Below, piece after piece: positions 40,739 to 53,000 of a DNA stretch of 64,000 nucleotides (position 1 is the stretch's first letter; each line of letters begins with the position of its first letter). A program made the translations under genes and the position numbers. The notes under the pieces are model-generated. The model was not told the DNA's origin and did not search any database. It worked only from the letters and a program-made list of their open reading frames with translations. This DNA is from Melanocharis versteri (taxonomy: Eukaryota > Chordata > Aves > Passeriformes > Melanocharitidae): assembly GCA_013397845.1 (NCBI GenBank), contig VZTG01004270.1:776271-840270 (forward strand), read 5' to 3'.

Positions 40739-43700
40739 GGAATGGCAGCGGGGGGGTGGGAGGGAAGGAATTGCGGCACACAAGGCTGGACGCACCCTTA
40801 ACTGGGGAAGAATGGATTAAAAAACAAGGAAAAAAAAAGAAAAATTAAAAAAGCCTGGTTTGTTCATTTCAAGAACAAGGCCTTTGCAACCCAGCTGCAT
40901 CCATCACCACAGAGGAGCCAGATCTTCCAAGCACGGACAGTAATGTGGGTCTTGGGGCATTTTGCATTGGTTTTGTTACTTTTCATTCCTTTTTTTTTAA
41001 TGCTTCGATCCTCCAGGCCTCATGGAGTCCAACCACCACCCAGGAGTCTGATGTTTACACGCTGAAAACACGCGGAGGTGAAGCAGAATTGAGCCAACCC
41101 CAAGTGGGTGAGGAGGAGCCCCGAGCGTGGCTCCATCAGCACGGCAATAAACAGGAACACTCGGTCAGGTGTGAGCACCTGATCCACACCGACACACACA
41201 GCACATTTTGGATACACTGTCCGGGAAAGGGAGAGGCACCTGGGAGGCACCGGGATGGTCGAGGCTGTGCCTGCCCTCCGAGCAGCTGGCGGTGGCCCTC
41301 ACCTCGCGGCTGTGCTGGCCGCAGCCATCCGGAGCGGGACGTCCACGGCGGAGCGTGGTGGCAGAAGGTGACACGTGTCCCTCAGCAGATCCAGGGCAGC
41401 CGACTGGGGAGGGGGGAGAGAGCCTGAACGGACCCAAGCTCCAGCCAGGGAGGGCACGGCGTGGCAGGCACAGGACCTTCTGCTCCTCTGAGTGACACCA
41501 CCCACACTCCCTGTGCCAAGCTCCAGCCCAAGCCCAGGGTGACACCGTGATCTCCAGGTCCTCAGCTCCGTCTCTGCTCTTCCTGCAAATCTCAGTTTCT
41601 CCTGCAGAGAAGCACAGGAAGCAACCAGGTCCACAGGCTCCAGCAGCGGCAGGAGCAGAGCTGCTTCCAAGAGCCAAAAGCACCGATTTCCATGAAATTC
41701 AGCAGCGCTGAACCACAACTGGAGACTGGGAGAGATCTGTGGGCCTGGTTTAGGACTAAGTGCTCCCCATGGCATCAAGGGCCTGAAAGATGAATCTCAG
41801 CCAGGGCTGACCTGGGAGGAGCAGAGCTGCCAGAGCCAAGCCTGGGGTCCCTCCTGCTCTGACCACGAACTGCCACCCTTCGGGCAGCCTCTCCATGGGA
41901 TTTAAGCAAACACTCACTAAAATGTTTTTAGGAAATCTTCCATGAATTGTCTTCTTATTTTCAGGTTGCTTAACCCAGAAGGTTGCTCCTGCAGATGAAT
42001 TTAGGCAGAATTACCAAAGACCCCTCTGCTGACCTAAGGTAACACTCGAGTAACGTCCCTCAGCTCCATCCCTGCTGGGGAACCTGCAGGCAGCCAGTGG
42101 GACACTGTGGATTCATTCACAAAATTTAACAAACGGAAATTCCTCTGCCCACTGCAACCCAGAATGTCACACATGTGATGCAAAGGTGCTTAAAAGCTCT
42201 GATTTAAACACTGGTGGTGTAGAAAACAGCAACGCCCTTCCCTTGCAGGGGCAAAGAGGGACAGTGACCTGCCACAGGACCCCAGCTGTGCCCCCCTGTG
42301 TGGAGGGCAGGTGGGGCAGGGATGGAGCAGCCAGTGCCCGAGCTCTGTACCCAGAGCCTCGCTCTGTGCCGTGGGTGCAGAGGGTGCTGAGGCCACAGCA
42401 GGAGCTGGCCGCTGAACGGACCCTGTTTGCCCTCCCGAGCTGCACGGTCATTCTGGAAAGTTTATCCTCGCCCAGAGGAACAAACCTGTCTGTAGCTGAT
42501 TTCGGATTTTTCCCCACCTGTTCCTCTCCGTGCTCAGTCGGGAAGGTTGTCTTGAGATGAGCAGAATTAGCAGATTATCTCAAGGGGGAAGAGCTGCTCC
42601 CCCACCCCATCATGGAACACGGTTTGTCCTTATTTTGCTTTTTCCATGAGGTAAAGAAACAACAGAGTGACCCCAAACAAAACCAGGTGATTCGTCAGAC
42701 TTTGACTCAAGTAAAGATATGCAAAGAATTAATTTACATTCATTTTCACCTTTTCAGAAAAACCATGAAAAATTTGGGATGAAAGCTGCCAATACAATGG
42801 CCGTCAGATTCTTAATAGTTTGCTGCCCAAATACCTTGAGCAAAGGACAGACTGAAGTGTGGGGCAGCTTCCCAAAGCTAATGACATGCTTTCTGTATTC
42901 CTTTGCAAATCCTTAGGCTTGTCAGAGTAGTAGATTTTGTTTTCCTTGCGGATTTATAAGCTCTGAAAAAAAAGCAGAGATGAAAACAAAGCCTAAAATG
43001 GGCTTAGAATGTCCAGAGAGTAAAATACCACAGAAATCAGCATTCGTTTTGCTTCTTGGCAGATTTTTTAAAAATAAATAAATATTGCTAATATCACAAA
43101 CCCCATTTATTTATTGACACCAGCCTGATTTGATTTTACTCACAAATGTGACAGGTGAGCATCTGGAATTACTGGTGTAGTGCCAGCCAGATCAAAACCT
43201 GCAGACGAACCTTCTCCTTCTGTCCCTACACCCCTAAATCAGCCACAAACTGCAGCCAAACTCCCGCATCCACATTATGGCTTTGTGTTGAAGTTTTGAT
43301 CATTGACAACCAATTTGATCATTGAAACACCTGACATCCAATAAAGGAGCGTTCTGCAGCGCCCCAAACAACGGCAAGGAGCTGCTGGGACCCCAGCCTG
43401 GCGCGGACCCTTCCCCTGGCCCCCGCTCACTGTGACCTGAGGGGACGTGGACGATCTCAGCCCTCAGCCTTCCCGCGGGACCTGGGCGCAGCTCAGCCAG
43501 GACAGCTCCCGGAGCCTCTCCCGTGCCTCCCCGCGTGCTCCTGGAGCCCAAAGCCATGTGTGTTCATGCCAGAGGAGGAGCAGCCAGTCCGATGCCTTGC
43601 AGCCACGTGTGGGGAGCCTCGGGAAGGGACAGACCCGATGACAGAGCCTCGAAGCCTTCTGTGAGCGTGTCCGCGACCTGGTTTGGACTGGTGACAACTC

Positions 43701-44266
43701 ACGTCTGAAATCATCTGACTTCCAACGCTTTTTAACTCGGTTCCTTCCTTCACTTGGGCAGAGGGACTGGAAAACTGAGGAGGAAATACAGAAAAAGCAG
43801 GTTTGGGTTATTAAACTGTATCTAAACTGTTGTCACCTCGGCTCATCGTCCCCTTATCACTTGCTTTTTCCCTCCAACTCTCCCGTGAGACAGAGCAGGG
43901 ACAGCCAGCAGCTTCCCTGGGGTGGATTTTCTGTTTGGAGTCAACCAACAGCACGTGTCAGGTCTGATGTCGAGGGGACAGACCCACAGAGAGACGGAAT
44001 ATGCAAAGGGGAACCAGCTCCAGCTCTGGGCACCCACTGCTCCACCTCGGTGGTGGCTGCTGGGAGCAGGACTGGGCCGGGTGCCAGCACAGAGGCTCTC
44101 TGGGGAGGTGACAGCAAAGGGACATCGTGGATCCTGGTGGCTTCAGCCAGTGTTCACCCCAGCACGCAGTGAGCGTGGGGTGTGACAGCCCCCAGAGTGC
44201 TCGGGGCTTTCCCAGGCATCGGCATCACGAGCCCTCTGCTCTGTACCTTACTTTGACATGTTTCTC

Positions 44267-44340
44267 AAAAAAAGGAAAAGAAAAAGAAAAAAAAAAAAAA
44301 GCAAAACAAAATCAGAAAAGAGTGGGAAAAAGGAAAAAAT
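44267..44340 (+). repeat. A-rich simple tract
   Basis: Low-complexity run of A with scattered G and C (aaaggaaaagaaaaag pattern). It would also be an internal priming site for oligo-dT cDNA. Confidence 0.85.
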
Positions 44341-44491
44341 AGTCTCCGTGACATTCAGGGGATTTTCCTTTGTGGACATGCAGAATTTCTATGAATATAG
44401 TTTTTTGTAAACATTTTGTAACAATTTTGGTTTCATAGTAACTGTGTTACTTGCTGATCATTCTAGGCTGATGTAAATACAATTTCCAAAA

Positions 44492-44497
44492 AATAAA
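44492..44497 (+). terminator. GRIK3: Candidate poly(A) signal AATAAA (proximal of two)
   Basis: AATAAA inside an A-rich tract, about 3.75 kb after the stop codon. Because the flanking sequence is poly-A-like, it is weaker evidence than the signal at 44596. Confidence 0.45.
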
Positions 44498-44595
44498 AAA
44501 AAAAAGAAAAAATTCTGATTATTTTCCTTTTTAAGACACTGTGATATATCAAAGTGCACAGTTTGCTGTATGAAGTAATATGGTTTTAAATTTTA

Positions 44596-44601
44596 AATAA
44601 A
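44596..44601 (+). terminator. GRIK3: Candidate main poly(A) signal AATAAA
   Basis: Overlapping AATAAATAA in an AT-rich context, followed within 30 nt by a TG/T-containing stretch (gaggcttatgcctgtttatac). After this point the composition changes to ordinary intergenic sequence. Confidence 0.55.
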
Positions 44602-44620
44602 TAATTTCTAGAAAATAATG

Positions 44621-47600
44621 AGGCTTATGCCTGTTTATACTCAACATCTCCCTTCCTTCTTGCTCAGATTCTGTCCCAAACTCACACTGTTTAACGACAT
44701 CCCAGCTTTATCAGCCATAAACCCAGTGATGATAAAACCAGTTCCCAACTGAACCCAAACACCTGGGAAATGCTGCTGGTGCTGCTCACCAAGGAGGTTG
44801 TGGCACGTTTGGGGTGGTGGTGATGGCCTCGAGCACAACGCATGGAGAGGAAGGGAAGGTCCCAATCTTGGCCAGAGGGAGGGAAGAGATGATGAGGCTC
44901 AGACAGTGCAGCTCTCCCTGCCCTCACACACCTCGCACAGTTTGATATCAGACAGGTAATTAAGCCTTGATATTCCATGAGGAGCCATCCACAGGAGCTC
45001 TCTCCCACTGTGGTTTGCCTGGGGGCTGCCTGAGCTTTTCATCACAGAGAGGTGCTGGAGCCTGAGAGCCCCGACAAGGCCATCAGGTTCATAAAAGCTC
45101 TGTTTTGCCTCTTCCCTTCCATGTAAGTCAAAAATCTTATTAGCCCGATAAAAGCTGCGAGCACCCCAAAGGCCAGCGTTTATTAGTCTAAATCTTTATG
45201 ACTCTGCTTTATTACATCGAGGCAGGGAGGAAACGTCTGCGGTTCCTGGGATGGGAGCAGCGAGCGCGGTCGGAGCTGTGCCCTTCCTGCAGTGATAAAC
45301 CCCAAAAGTGGAAGCACAGCCCCGGGGATGGCTCTGGGCTTCAGTGGCACAGCCCACCCTGTACACTGAGAAATAAAGACAATTCCTTCCCATTCTAATT
45401 ATTTTTAAGGGTCACCCTCAAACATCTTTCACATCTCTATTCACTTGAGCCCCCAGAAAACCAAAGCTTTGACGCTGGCACTGAGGAGGGATCGGCAGAG
45501 CTGAGCCCAAGCCTCACTTCTATGCTCTGAACCCTGATCAATATGCAGAGAACATAGCGAAAAGAAGAAGGAAAAAAGGTAAAAGCAACGGATGCCTTTG
45601 CAAAGCTGCTTCTGCGTCACTTAGCACGAGAGACCTTCTCTGGGAACAAAATCCCTTCCCACGTGCCGAGGGAACGGCCGCTCCCAGCTGCCGAGGACAG
45701 CAGGGGCAGGACGGGGCAGCGCCGGCTGACCCTGCATGACAAACCCCCGGCTGCGCCAGGAATACCAGGAATTGTCAACATAAATCGTTATCAGCTACAA
45801 CGCAAGGCAGCAATTAACCTTGTCAGTCAGCAGCTCACCCTTTACTGACTGTGACCCACCGCCTCAGAGCTGCCAATCACCTCGGAATGAATAATGAATG
45901 AGACAACAGATTTCACTCATAAAACAGCAGCTCGGTTCCCTTTGAGCACCAATTAATCCCTCTGGGCAAAATATGGAGAAAATCGGGAAATGGTGAGAGG
46001 TGTCTGCCCACCCTCCCACCTCCCGGTCCCATTCAGGCACCTTCAGACATTTCAGGTTTTCAGCTCAGCAGAGAACACTTTTTAACCTGGATTTCTTCCA
46101 GCAAAATCCCATTTCAAAGCAGTAATTGTACATCTGCGAGCAGGTGTTTTGCTGACCCTGGGTGTCAGTGCTCTGATACATCCCTGTGCCCTCTCGCAGG
46201 GACAGTGGCCAACATGAGCCACCACAACCCCTCCGTGCACTCTTGCTCTCTATGAACACCAACTCCTTCCTTCTTCCCAAAACAAACCAGATGAAATCTC
46301 TGCCACTTGGGGAGGACTCAGGCAAGTTTGGACCTGAGTGTTTTCACAGGTAAAATACGCTTGATTTCCTTAATGGAAATTTGGGGATGGAACAGAGGGA
46401 ATGATGGCAGCAGGAAATCCATTGTCTCCTCTAGTGCCTGCCAGAGTGAGTTGGGCAGGACAGTCCCTGCACGGTACAAGAACTGGGTTTGCATCACTAT
46501 TCTGAGGCCCAAACAACCATGGAAATGGGGAGCAGCACCTGCATTTAATAACTCTCCATTTAATAACACTGTTGTCTGTCCGGCATCAGGAGCTTTTCAG
46601 GATCTTCCTGAGATTTTCACAAGTGGCATTATCTCATCCCAACCCAGCTCACTGAGCATGACAGGTTGATCCCAGCTCATGCCACCTCCATCTCCAGCTC
46701 CACAGATGAGAAATGGAAGTGACTTGCAGCAAAACCAGGAGCTGTGGAGCCTCCTCCAGAGACCCCTGCATTATTCCCCCTTCCAGGAGGAACAGAATGG
46801 GAACAGGATCAGCTGGGCCCTGCAGAACCAGGGGCTGATGCCAGTGAGAAGTGGAGCCCAGCAGAAAGGTGAATAGCACAAAAAGAAACCTGCCCTGAGC
46901 CTCCAGACACACAGCCTGGATCCAAGCTGGGTTGTGACATTTGGAAGAGTTTGGTGACATTTCCCTTCAAGAATTTCCATACAACTTCCACATCTGGTAT
47001 TTTCCACCCAAAACTGAAATATCCGACCAACCATGGGACTGGAGTTGTGCGCTAACATTATGTTTACAACTAGAAAAAACAGAGCCTCTGGCTTAGAGAG
47101 CTGTGCTCAGGTAAACAGGGAAAGAAACAAAGCAGAAAACACCAAAAAAACCTGAAAGATGTTGTCCTACACAGAAGGGCAAGGAAAGGGAGGAGAGCAG
47201 GAGCTTGGTCCATCAGTAGGAGGGCCACATCAGCTCAGGACTGCACTGGGACCATCCCGGGGACACAGCTGCCCTGGGTGACAGGGACAGGCTCTCTGTG
47301 GGCTCTGCACGCCCCAGGAGCTGCTCCTCTGTGGAGCTGGACAGCACCAGCAGCTGCAGACACGGGGCCCTGGCTTTCCTTGGGAACTGCAGGCATTGAG
47401 AGCATTAAAAACACTGCAAGTGTGTCATCCTGCCCCAAACCAAGAGCTGCCTTCCTGCCACCATCCCCGCGGTGCCCAAGAAGTGCTCGTGGGGAGATGG
47501 GGCACAGGAGGGCAGCACGGATGGGTCAGGACCGGAGCAGGATCAGGCCCTGGAGCCGGATGGAGCAGCAGGAACAGCTCAGAGAGGTGTCGGTGCTCGG

Positions 47601-49606
47601 GGACATTTCAGAGCTGAGAGCTCTGAGCAATCTGCAGGGGCAGACAAGGTGCTGACACCTTTTATTTTAAGTAGTATCGATGGTGCTATTTAGCACACTC
47701 TGAGCACGCTGAAAGCATCAGCTTAGTAAACAAGAACTCTTTTGGCAGCGGTGAGGTAACATATGGGCTCAGGATATAATGTGCCTTGAAATGGTTGTCG
47801 TAAATTAGCAAAGTGACTGTGACACAGGTAACACCTCGGAGCCCAGAGACTGCAGGGGCTGAGGGGAGGAGCAGGTCTGAAGAGCTTTCTGTTCATGGGC
47901 TTGAAAGGGAGGCAGGAGGAGCCAGAGCACGGCTCCCAGCAGAAGGGAAAAGGGCACCACTGGAGGAGGGAAGGGGGCACACAGCAGAGCTCAGGGCTGG
48001 AGAATCACTGCAGAAAGCACAAAAACCTGCTGCAGAAAGATTTCAGGCACAGACCATTCCAGTCTCTGAGGCCTTTTACCCTTCAGCACTAGTTGTCTTA
48101 TTTTCATCCTCCCCTGCTGCCCAGAACCTCTCTCCCTATTCTCCCTGCACGCTGTGTGTTCACATAATGGCTTTCTTTCCATTAATGTGTTTATCTTGCT
48201 CCCTGCGCTTTGTTGGATGCACCATTCTCTGCTTCTTTATAGCCAAGTGTCTGCAGCACCTCGGGAGCCAGTTTTGCTCAGGGAAATTGAGGCTGGAACT
48301 GACACTGTGTCACTGCAGGGTCATGAACCACGGAGATTGGCACCATTTTTACAATTTCCATAAGACAGCACAAGGAAAGGCAGTTCCCAGAACCCCAGAA
48401 CGCACCTTTGGGAGGGTGACCTGCCTGGGAGCACTCACCTGCCCCCTGTCAGGACCTGAAACAGGCATGCCCTGAGCCAGCAAAAAGCCAAATGCTTTCG
48501 TTTGAACAAAGGGGAAAAGTTTTCGCTCGGAGATGTTGTGGAAAGGGAATGAGTTTTATTCCAAGTATTTCAGGAATACAGCTCTCCCTTTCTGTGGCCT
48601 TGCTAAAACAGCTCGGAGAGACATAATTGAAGTGTTTAAGAAGCATCTGTCATTATTAAAACAAAGTTGCTTTGCAATTTTACTATTTCACTGCAGTTTC
48701 ATTATCTCATGCAAATGAGCTGCTCTTCCCCTCTGTGGCAGGGCCGGAGGGAGAGGAGCCCCAGCGAGGGAATTTATTACCAGTTCTCACTCTTGAGATT
48801 ATCAATTGCAAATGAAGGAGCATAAATACATCTTCTTTAGCTGCTTATGCCACATTAAGGAATGTGCTCCAAGCTAATGGCTTTGCCACTCTTGTCTCCT
48901 CAGACAGGAGCAGAGCATGGGGACACACACGACTCCTTTGGTTCCCAGCGGCATCAGAGAGGCTGGAGGAGCCGGGGCTTGCTCAGCAGGTTGTTATTAC
49001 AACACTAATCCCAATCCACCCTGCAGTTCACGCAGCTACAATAGGTAATACAATCGGGATAGTTTGTCTTTTAGCAGGAATTCTGGCTCCCTGATGATCA
49101 GCAGCACAACCACCCCTCCAGACCTGCTCGCACTTCAGGCCTCGCAGTCTGTCCACACACACGTGTCTAATTTCCAGCTTCCCTTGTTGTACCAGTGCTT
49201 TCACAGCACAGAACTCACTTTGTCTCTGCCCCCAAACCCCCCTGAAGCTGTACTGGCTGCTCCTGGGTGGGGAGAGACTCCCAAGCCCACGGAGCAAGTC
49301 TGTGTGGAGCTGCTGTGGCCGGGGCAGGGAGAGGCCCTGCTCCCCTCCTGGGGGACATCCAGCAGGAGGGTCCCAGTGTCTGTGGGGCTGGCAGAGCCCA
49401 GCAGCTCTGGCCTGGGCTCCTCGGACACCCGAGCCCCAGGATCATCCCCAGCCTGCTGCTGGGCTGAGCAGCCCTTGGGGAGAGGGAGCAAAGAGCTACA
49501 CAAGAGCACCAATCACCCACATCATGGATCCCTCACCAGCACCAGGACCGGGCCCAGCTCCCACACGGCTTAGCCACCGCCGACACTCACACCCACACAC
49601 CACAGC
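44621..49606. other. Intergenic sequence, no gene seen
   Basis: Mixed GC-rich and AT-rich unique sequence. The longest open frame (220 codons, 47813-48475) has no recognisable domain and no splice context. AT-rich islands at about 47640-47830 and 48480-48860 could be regulatory, but nothing in the sequence proves it. A short stretch at 46703-46730 (acagatgagaaatgg...) faintly resembles antisense MIR. Confidence 0.6.
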
Positions 49607-50054
49607 TGATGCCTTAGGATTTTAGCTTGTGTATTCTTCATCTATTTGTAATCCTGCAATTCTTTAGTGTAGAACTCTAAACTCCATATGCAGTGTCAGC
49701 TACTGCTTTCCCATATTGGTCAGACAAGACAATTCCTCTCCAGGCTGGGAATCAAGGACACCTCACTGCCTCAGGCCCTGAGAAATATAAACAAAAGTGA
49801 GTTGGGGAGGGAGCAAACTTGGGGTAAATGACTTAATTACCTGAAGCTGTAATTGGAAGATTAACCCCCAATATGCAAATGGACCAAACTTATAAAAGTG
49901 TAAAAACCCGTGACTCATCGTCCATTTTGGGTGTAGGCCCTGGGGGGCTTTGTCCGCCCTAAATGTACCTGAAGGCCCCTCAATAAATCGAACCATTTTT
50001 TATTCCCTTAGTTTCGTCTGGCCTCTGTTTTTAGGTACCCCAAAAAGGGCATCA
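49607..50054 (+). mobile_element. Solo retroviral LTR, copy 3
   Basis: 448 bp, ends TGATGCC and GGCATCA, flanked by a perfect 4-bp target-site duplication cagc (49603-49606 and 50055-50058). It has the octamer ATGCAAAT after CCAAT at about 49870, a TATA-like ttataaaag, and caataaa before the U5 portion. It is closest to copy 1. No internal retroviral sequence, so a recombination-derived solo LTR. Confidence 0.9.
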
Positions 50055-50058
50055 CAGC

Positions 50059-53000
50059 CATTACTTGTCATCCACCTCCCCAGCCTCACCCTGGAGAACC
50101 AGGTGTGGAGCAGCCTCTGAGGTGCTTCACCAGCCATTACAGGCGCTGCTGTTCCTGTCAGCACAGCTCTGGCAGTGCCTGACTCCAGCAATCCCCACAG
50201 AACACCTGCAAAGAGGCAATTACTGAGTGGCCTGACAGCAGGACACTGTCACCAGTGGGTGTTTGGCCAGGCTGCCACTGCCCAGGGCCCACAGGCACTA
50301 CGGGGGTGCCAGGCTGTCCTTGTGCCCAGCATCGCTGTGGGGCCCCTCCACGTGCACAGGTCTCCACCAACGCTGGAATTATATTTTCCTCAGAGCATTT
50401 CTATCAGAGAGAATAGAATAGTGGCTGATCCCGTGCAATCCAAAGCTGGCAGCCTGCATGCAGCCATCCATCAGGAGTGGGTAATTGATGCTATCAAGGG
50501 CCAGTTTATTCCAATCCATGCAGCACTCGGCACATCGGCACCCAGGGGGTGAGAAAACATTATTATCTAGACAAACCCCTAATTCCAACAAATTTGATTA
50601 CCCAGGCAAATGGAAATAACACAAACAAAAGCGTCTGAGGTTCTGAGGGCTGAATCACTTGTTTGTGGGCTCAGCTATTTATTTCCAAGAGGATTTACAG
50701 CACACGGTGGTCTGGGTTAGGGGCAGTTTGGACAGAGCAGTCTCTGGCACCCACTCATGCAAACACAAGCCCTAATTATCCTAAAGCCTGTGCTCCAAAT
50801 GCTCCTTGGAGGATGCAGCCCTTCCAGACTGGCTGCACGAGGCTTTTCCCCTCACTCTCATCTCCTCCAGCTCGGCTGCAAAGACAGGGCTGTTCTGCGG
50901 GTCCGAGTGCTCCAGCTGGGACCTAAAGAGCTATTAAAATGATCATGAATGTTAAATACGAGATTTGGAAACCTTTTGAGTTTATCCTTACTCCTCTGAG
51001 GCTTTTTTCCCAGGAGATGCTAATCACTAGAAAGGCCCTGTAAACAAGTGCAGTCCTGAATGTTGTCTATCACAGTGTGATTGAGGTGGATGCTGCAGAA
51101 CAGTCTCAGAAAATAAAGCCGGAATTTTTATTCCTCTGAAAGTCGAGGTCTGATGAGACAGTCTGGACCAGCTCACCGATGGACACAGGCCAGGTGACTT
51201 CTGTAGACAAGGACAAGAACTGAAATTTCAATTTTCACACCCAAGCAAGCAGTCAGGGCACTCCTATGAATTGAGCTCCTGAGCGAGAATGATGGATGAA
51301 GTAAACAACAGAGCTGTGTGGAAAAGGCAATGTTCTTGCTTGGGGGGGAATCACTTTCATTACAAACGCTCCAAAGAAAATTTAAAAACAATCTCAAATT
51401 GTTTAGATTTTCTCCAAATGAAGTAGTGAGAGAAATGCCACCTTCCCTGCCAGGGCTGTGGGGACCCACAGACCCAGAGCTCAGTCTCTCAACGCAATCT
51501 CCTATCCCAAAAAGACGCAGATCCCACAGAAAACTGTGGAACAGCATTCCTGCCAGCCAGCCAGGGCTCAGCACACTGCCTCTGCCCGCTGGCTTTCCCT
51601 GCACTCGCCAGTTCCATCTCCCCAGGCTCCCTGCCTGAGCTGCTGCAATGCCAGCTATCAATCCCAGCCACTGGGGCTCCCAGCCTTTAAGCAGGATCAT
51701 CTGGAAATGCCCAGTTTATGTTCCACACTGGGATATATACAAAGTCCCTCCTGGGCCGGTGGCAGTGCTCTAATGAGCCCATCAATAAACCAGAGCAGCT
51801 GCTCTGAAAGAATTCAGCTGTTCCAAGATGGAAAAGTCCATTAAGTTTATTGCATGAAATGCTGGACAGGGTTTAGACAGAGAATCGCTGCCAGATTATA
51901 TAAACTCCCAAAGACCTGCCAAACGAAGGAAGTGGAGGCGGGACAGGGAGTTTCAAACCATCATTACCCCTGGAGGGAAGGGAGCATCCATTTATCTCCA
52001 GTTGCTACCAAGAAGCAAAAAGTTTTATGAGATTTGCGGAGCCATGGCTGCTGTTCTTTGGCTGGCTTAGAAGAATGGAGCTTTGATGGGAGAAGGGCTG
52101 GAGTAAAGACTTCTTAAAAGGTCACCTGTGTGAGCAAAGGGACCTCAGAGAGAGGCCTCACAGGGACCAAGGCTCTGAAAGTGTTCAGAGAAAAATATGG
52201 AAATTGGAGTTAATTTGCTATATTTATTGCTGTATGACACGAAAGTACATGAAGTAAAGCAAGACTGGAAAACCAACATACAGTTACCTCGTACCACAGG
52301 GATATCAATTAATTACTGACTGCTTTGGTAACTGGGAAGTTTGAAATGTGACGATTTAACAAGCCACACAAAAGGCTTAAATGTTCTCAAGGCGTCAATG
52401 AGGGAAAGTTCTACTTCATCTGCTCATAAGCATGAGAAACCATACAGAGGATTAATTAGCAGCAATTAGCAATTAATGAGTTCCTCTGTTAATGCTTCAG
52501 GAAAGGAACACGTGCCTTCAGAGGATCTCAGCCCCCGGCTGGGTTGGAGTGGAACAGCCCAAACCACTGTCCCAGGAATGATTCCCACGATCTGCATCAA
52601 CGCCTCAATGCTTCAGGAGAGCAGTGAGCAGGAGACATGCGGAGAGATGCTCGATTAAATAAAAAACAAGTGGCAAACTCAGTGGGAAAGTTGCTGCACA
52701 TTCCAAGCTCGGAGACAGAGCCCAGCAGTGGGGAGCACCCAGACACCCCCAACATGGATCTGGCCTGGAGCAGGAGCCCAGCACGCACTGGACTGTGTCT
52801 GCTCACACCTCCAGCCTCCCCAGCCTCACCGGGACACGGGTGGCAATTCCGAGAGAGCACCTGCTCCCTGAAACCTGGCACCACAGAGAACAGGGAGCAG
52901 TGAGCCAAGAGAGCACTTGGGGCAAGGAACAGAAAGAGGAGGAGGAGGGGAAAAAGGAGGGGAGTGAGGAGGAGATTGTTCCAGCCATCTGCAGGAACAG

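Larger units (their letters stand above)
40739..44620 (+). other. GRIK3: GRIK3 3' untranslated region (end inferred)
   Basis: No further coding frame follows the TAG. The stretch from 44380 to 44610 has the look of a terminal UTR: AT-rich, ttttttgtaaacattttg, then AATAAA at 44492-44497 and again at 44596-44601. Earlier candidate signals are ATTAAA at 40844-40849 and AATAAA at 43340-43345, so shorter isoforms are possible. A-rich tracts lie at 40824-40850 and 44267-44340. Mammalian GRIK3 also has a UTR of several kilobases. The exact end is inferred. Confidence 0.65.

Noticed and set aside
46685..46745. Possible antisense MIR (acagatgagaaatgg ... gtgacttgc)
   Set aside because: Only about 30 bp resemble the MIR core. 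Too short and diverged to call by eye.
47813..48475. 220-codon open frame downstream of GRIK3
   Set aside because: No similarity to a known family, no exon-like boundaries, and a changing composition along its length. Chance open frame.
6728..50054. A single provirus bounded by the LTR copies
   Set aside because: Each complete copy has its own 4-bp target duplication, and the DNA between copies is GRIK3 exons and introns, so these are separate solo LTRs.
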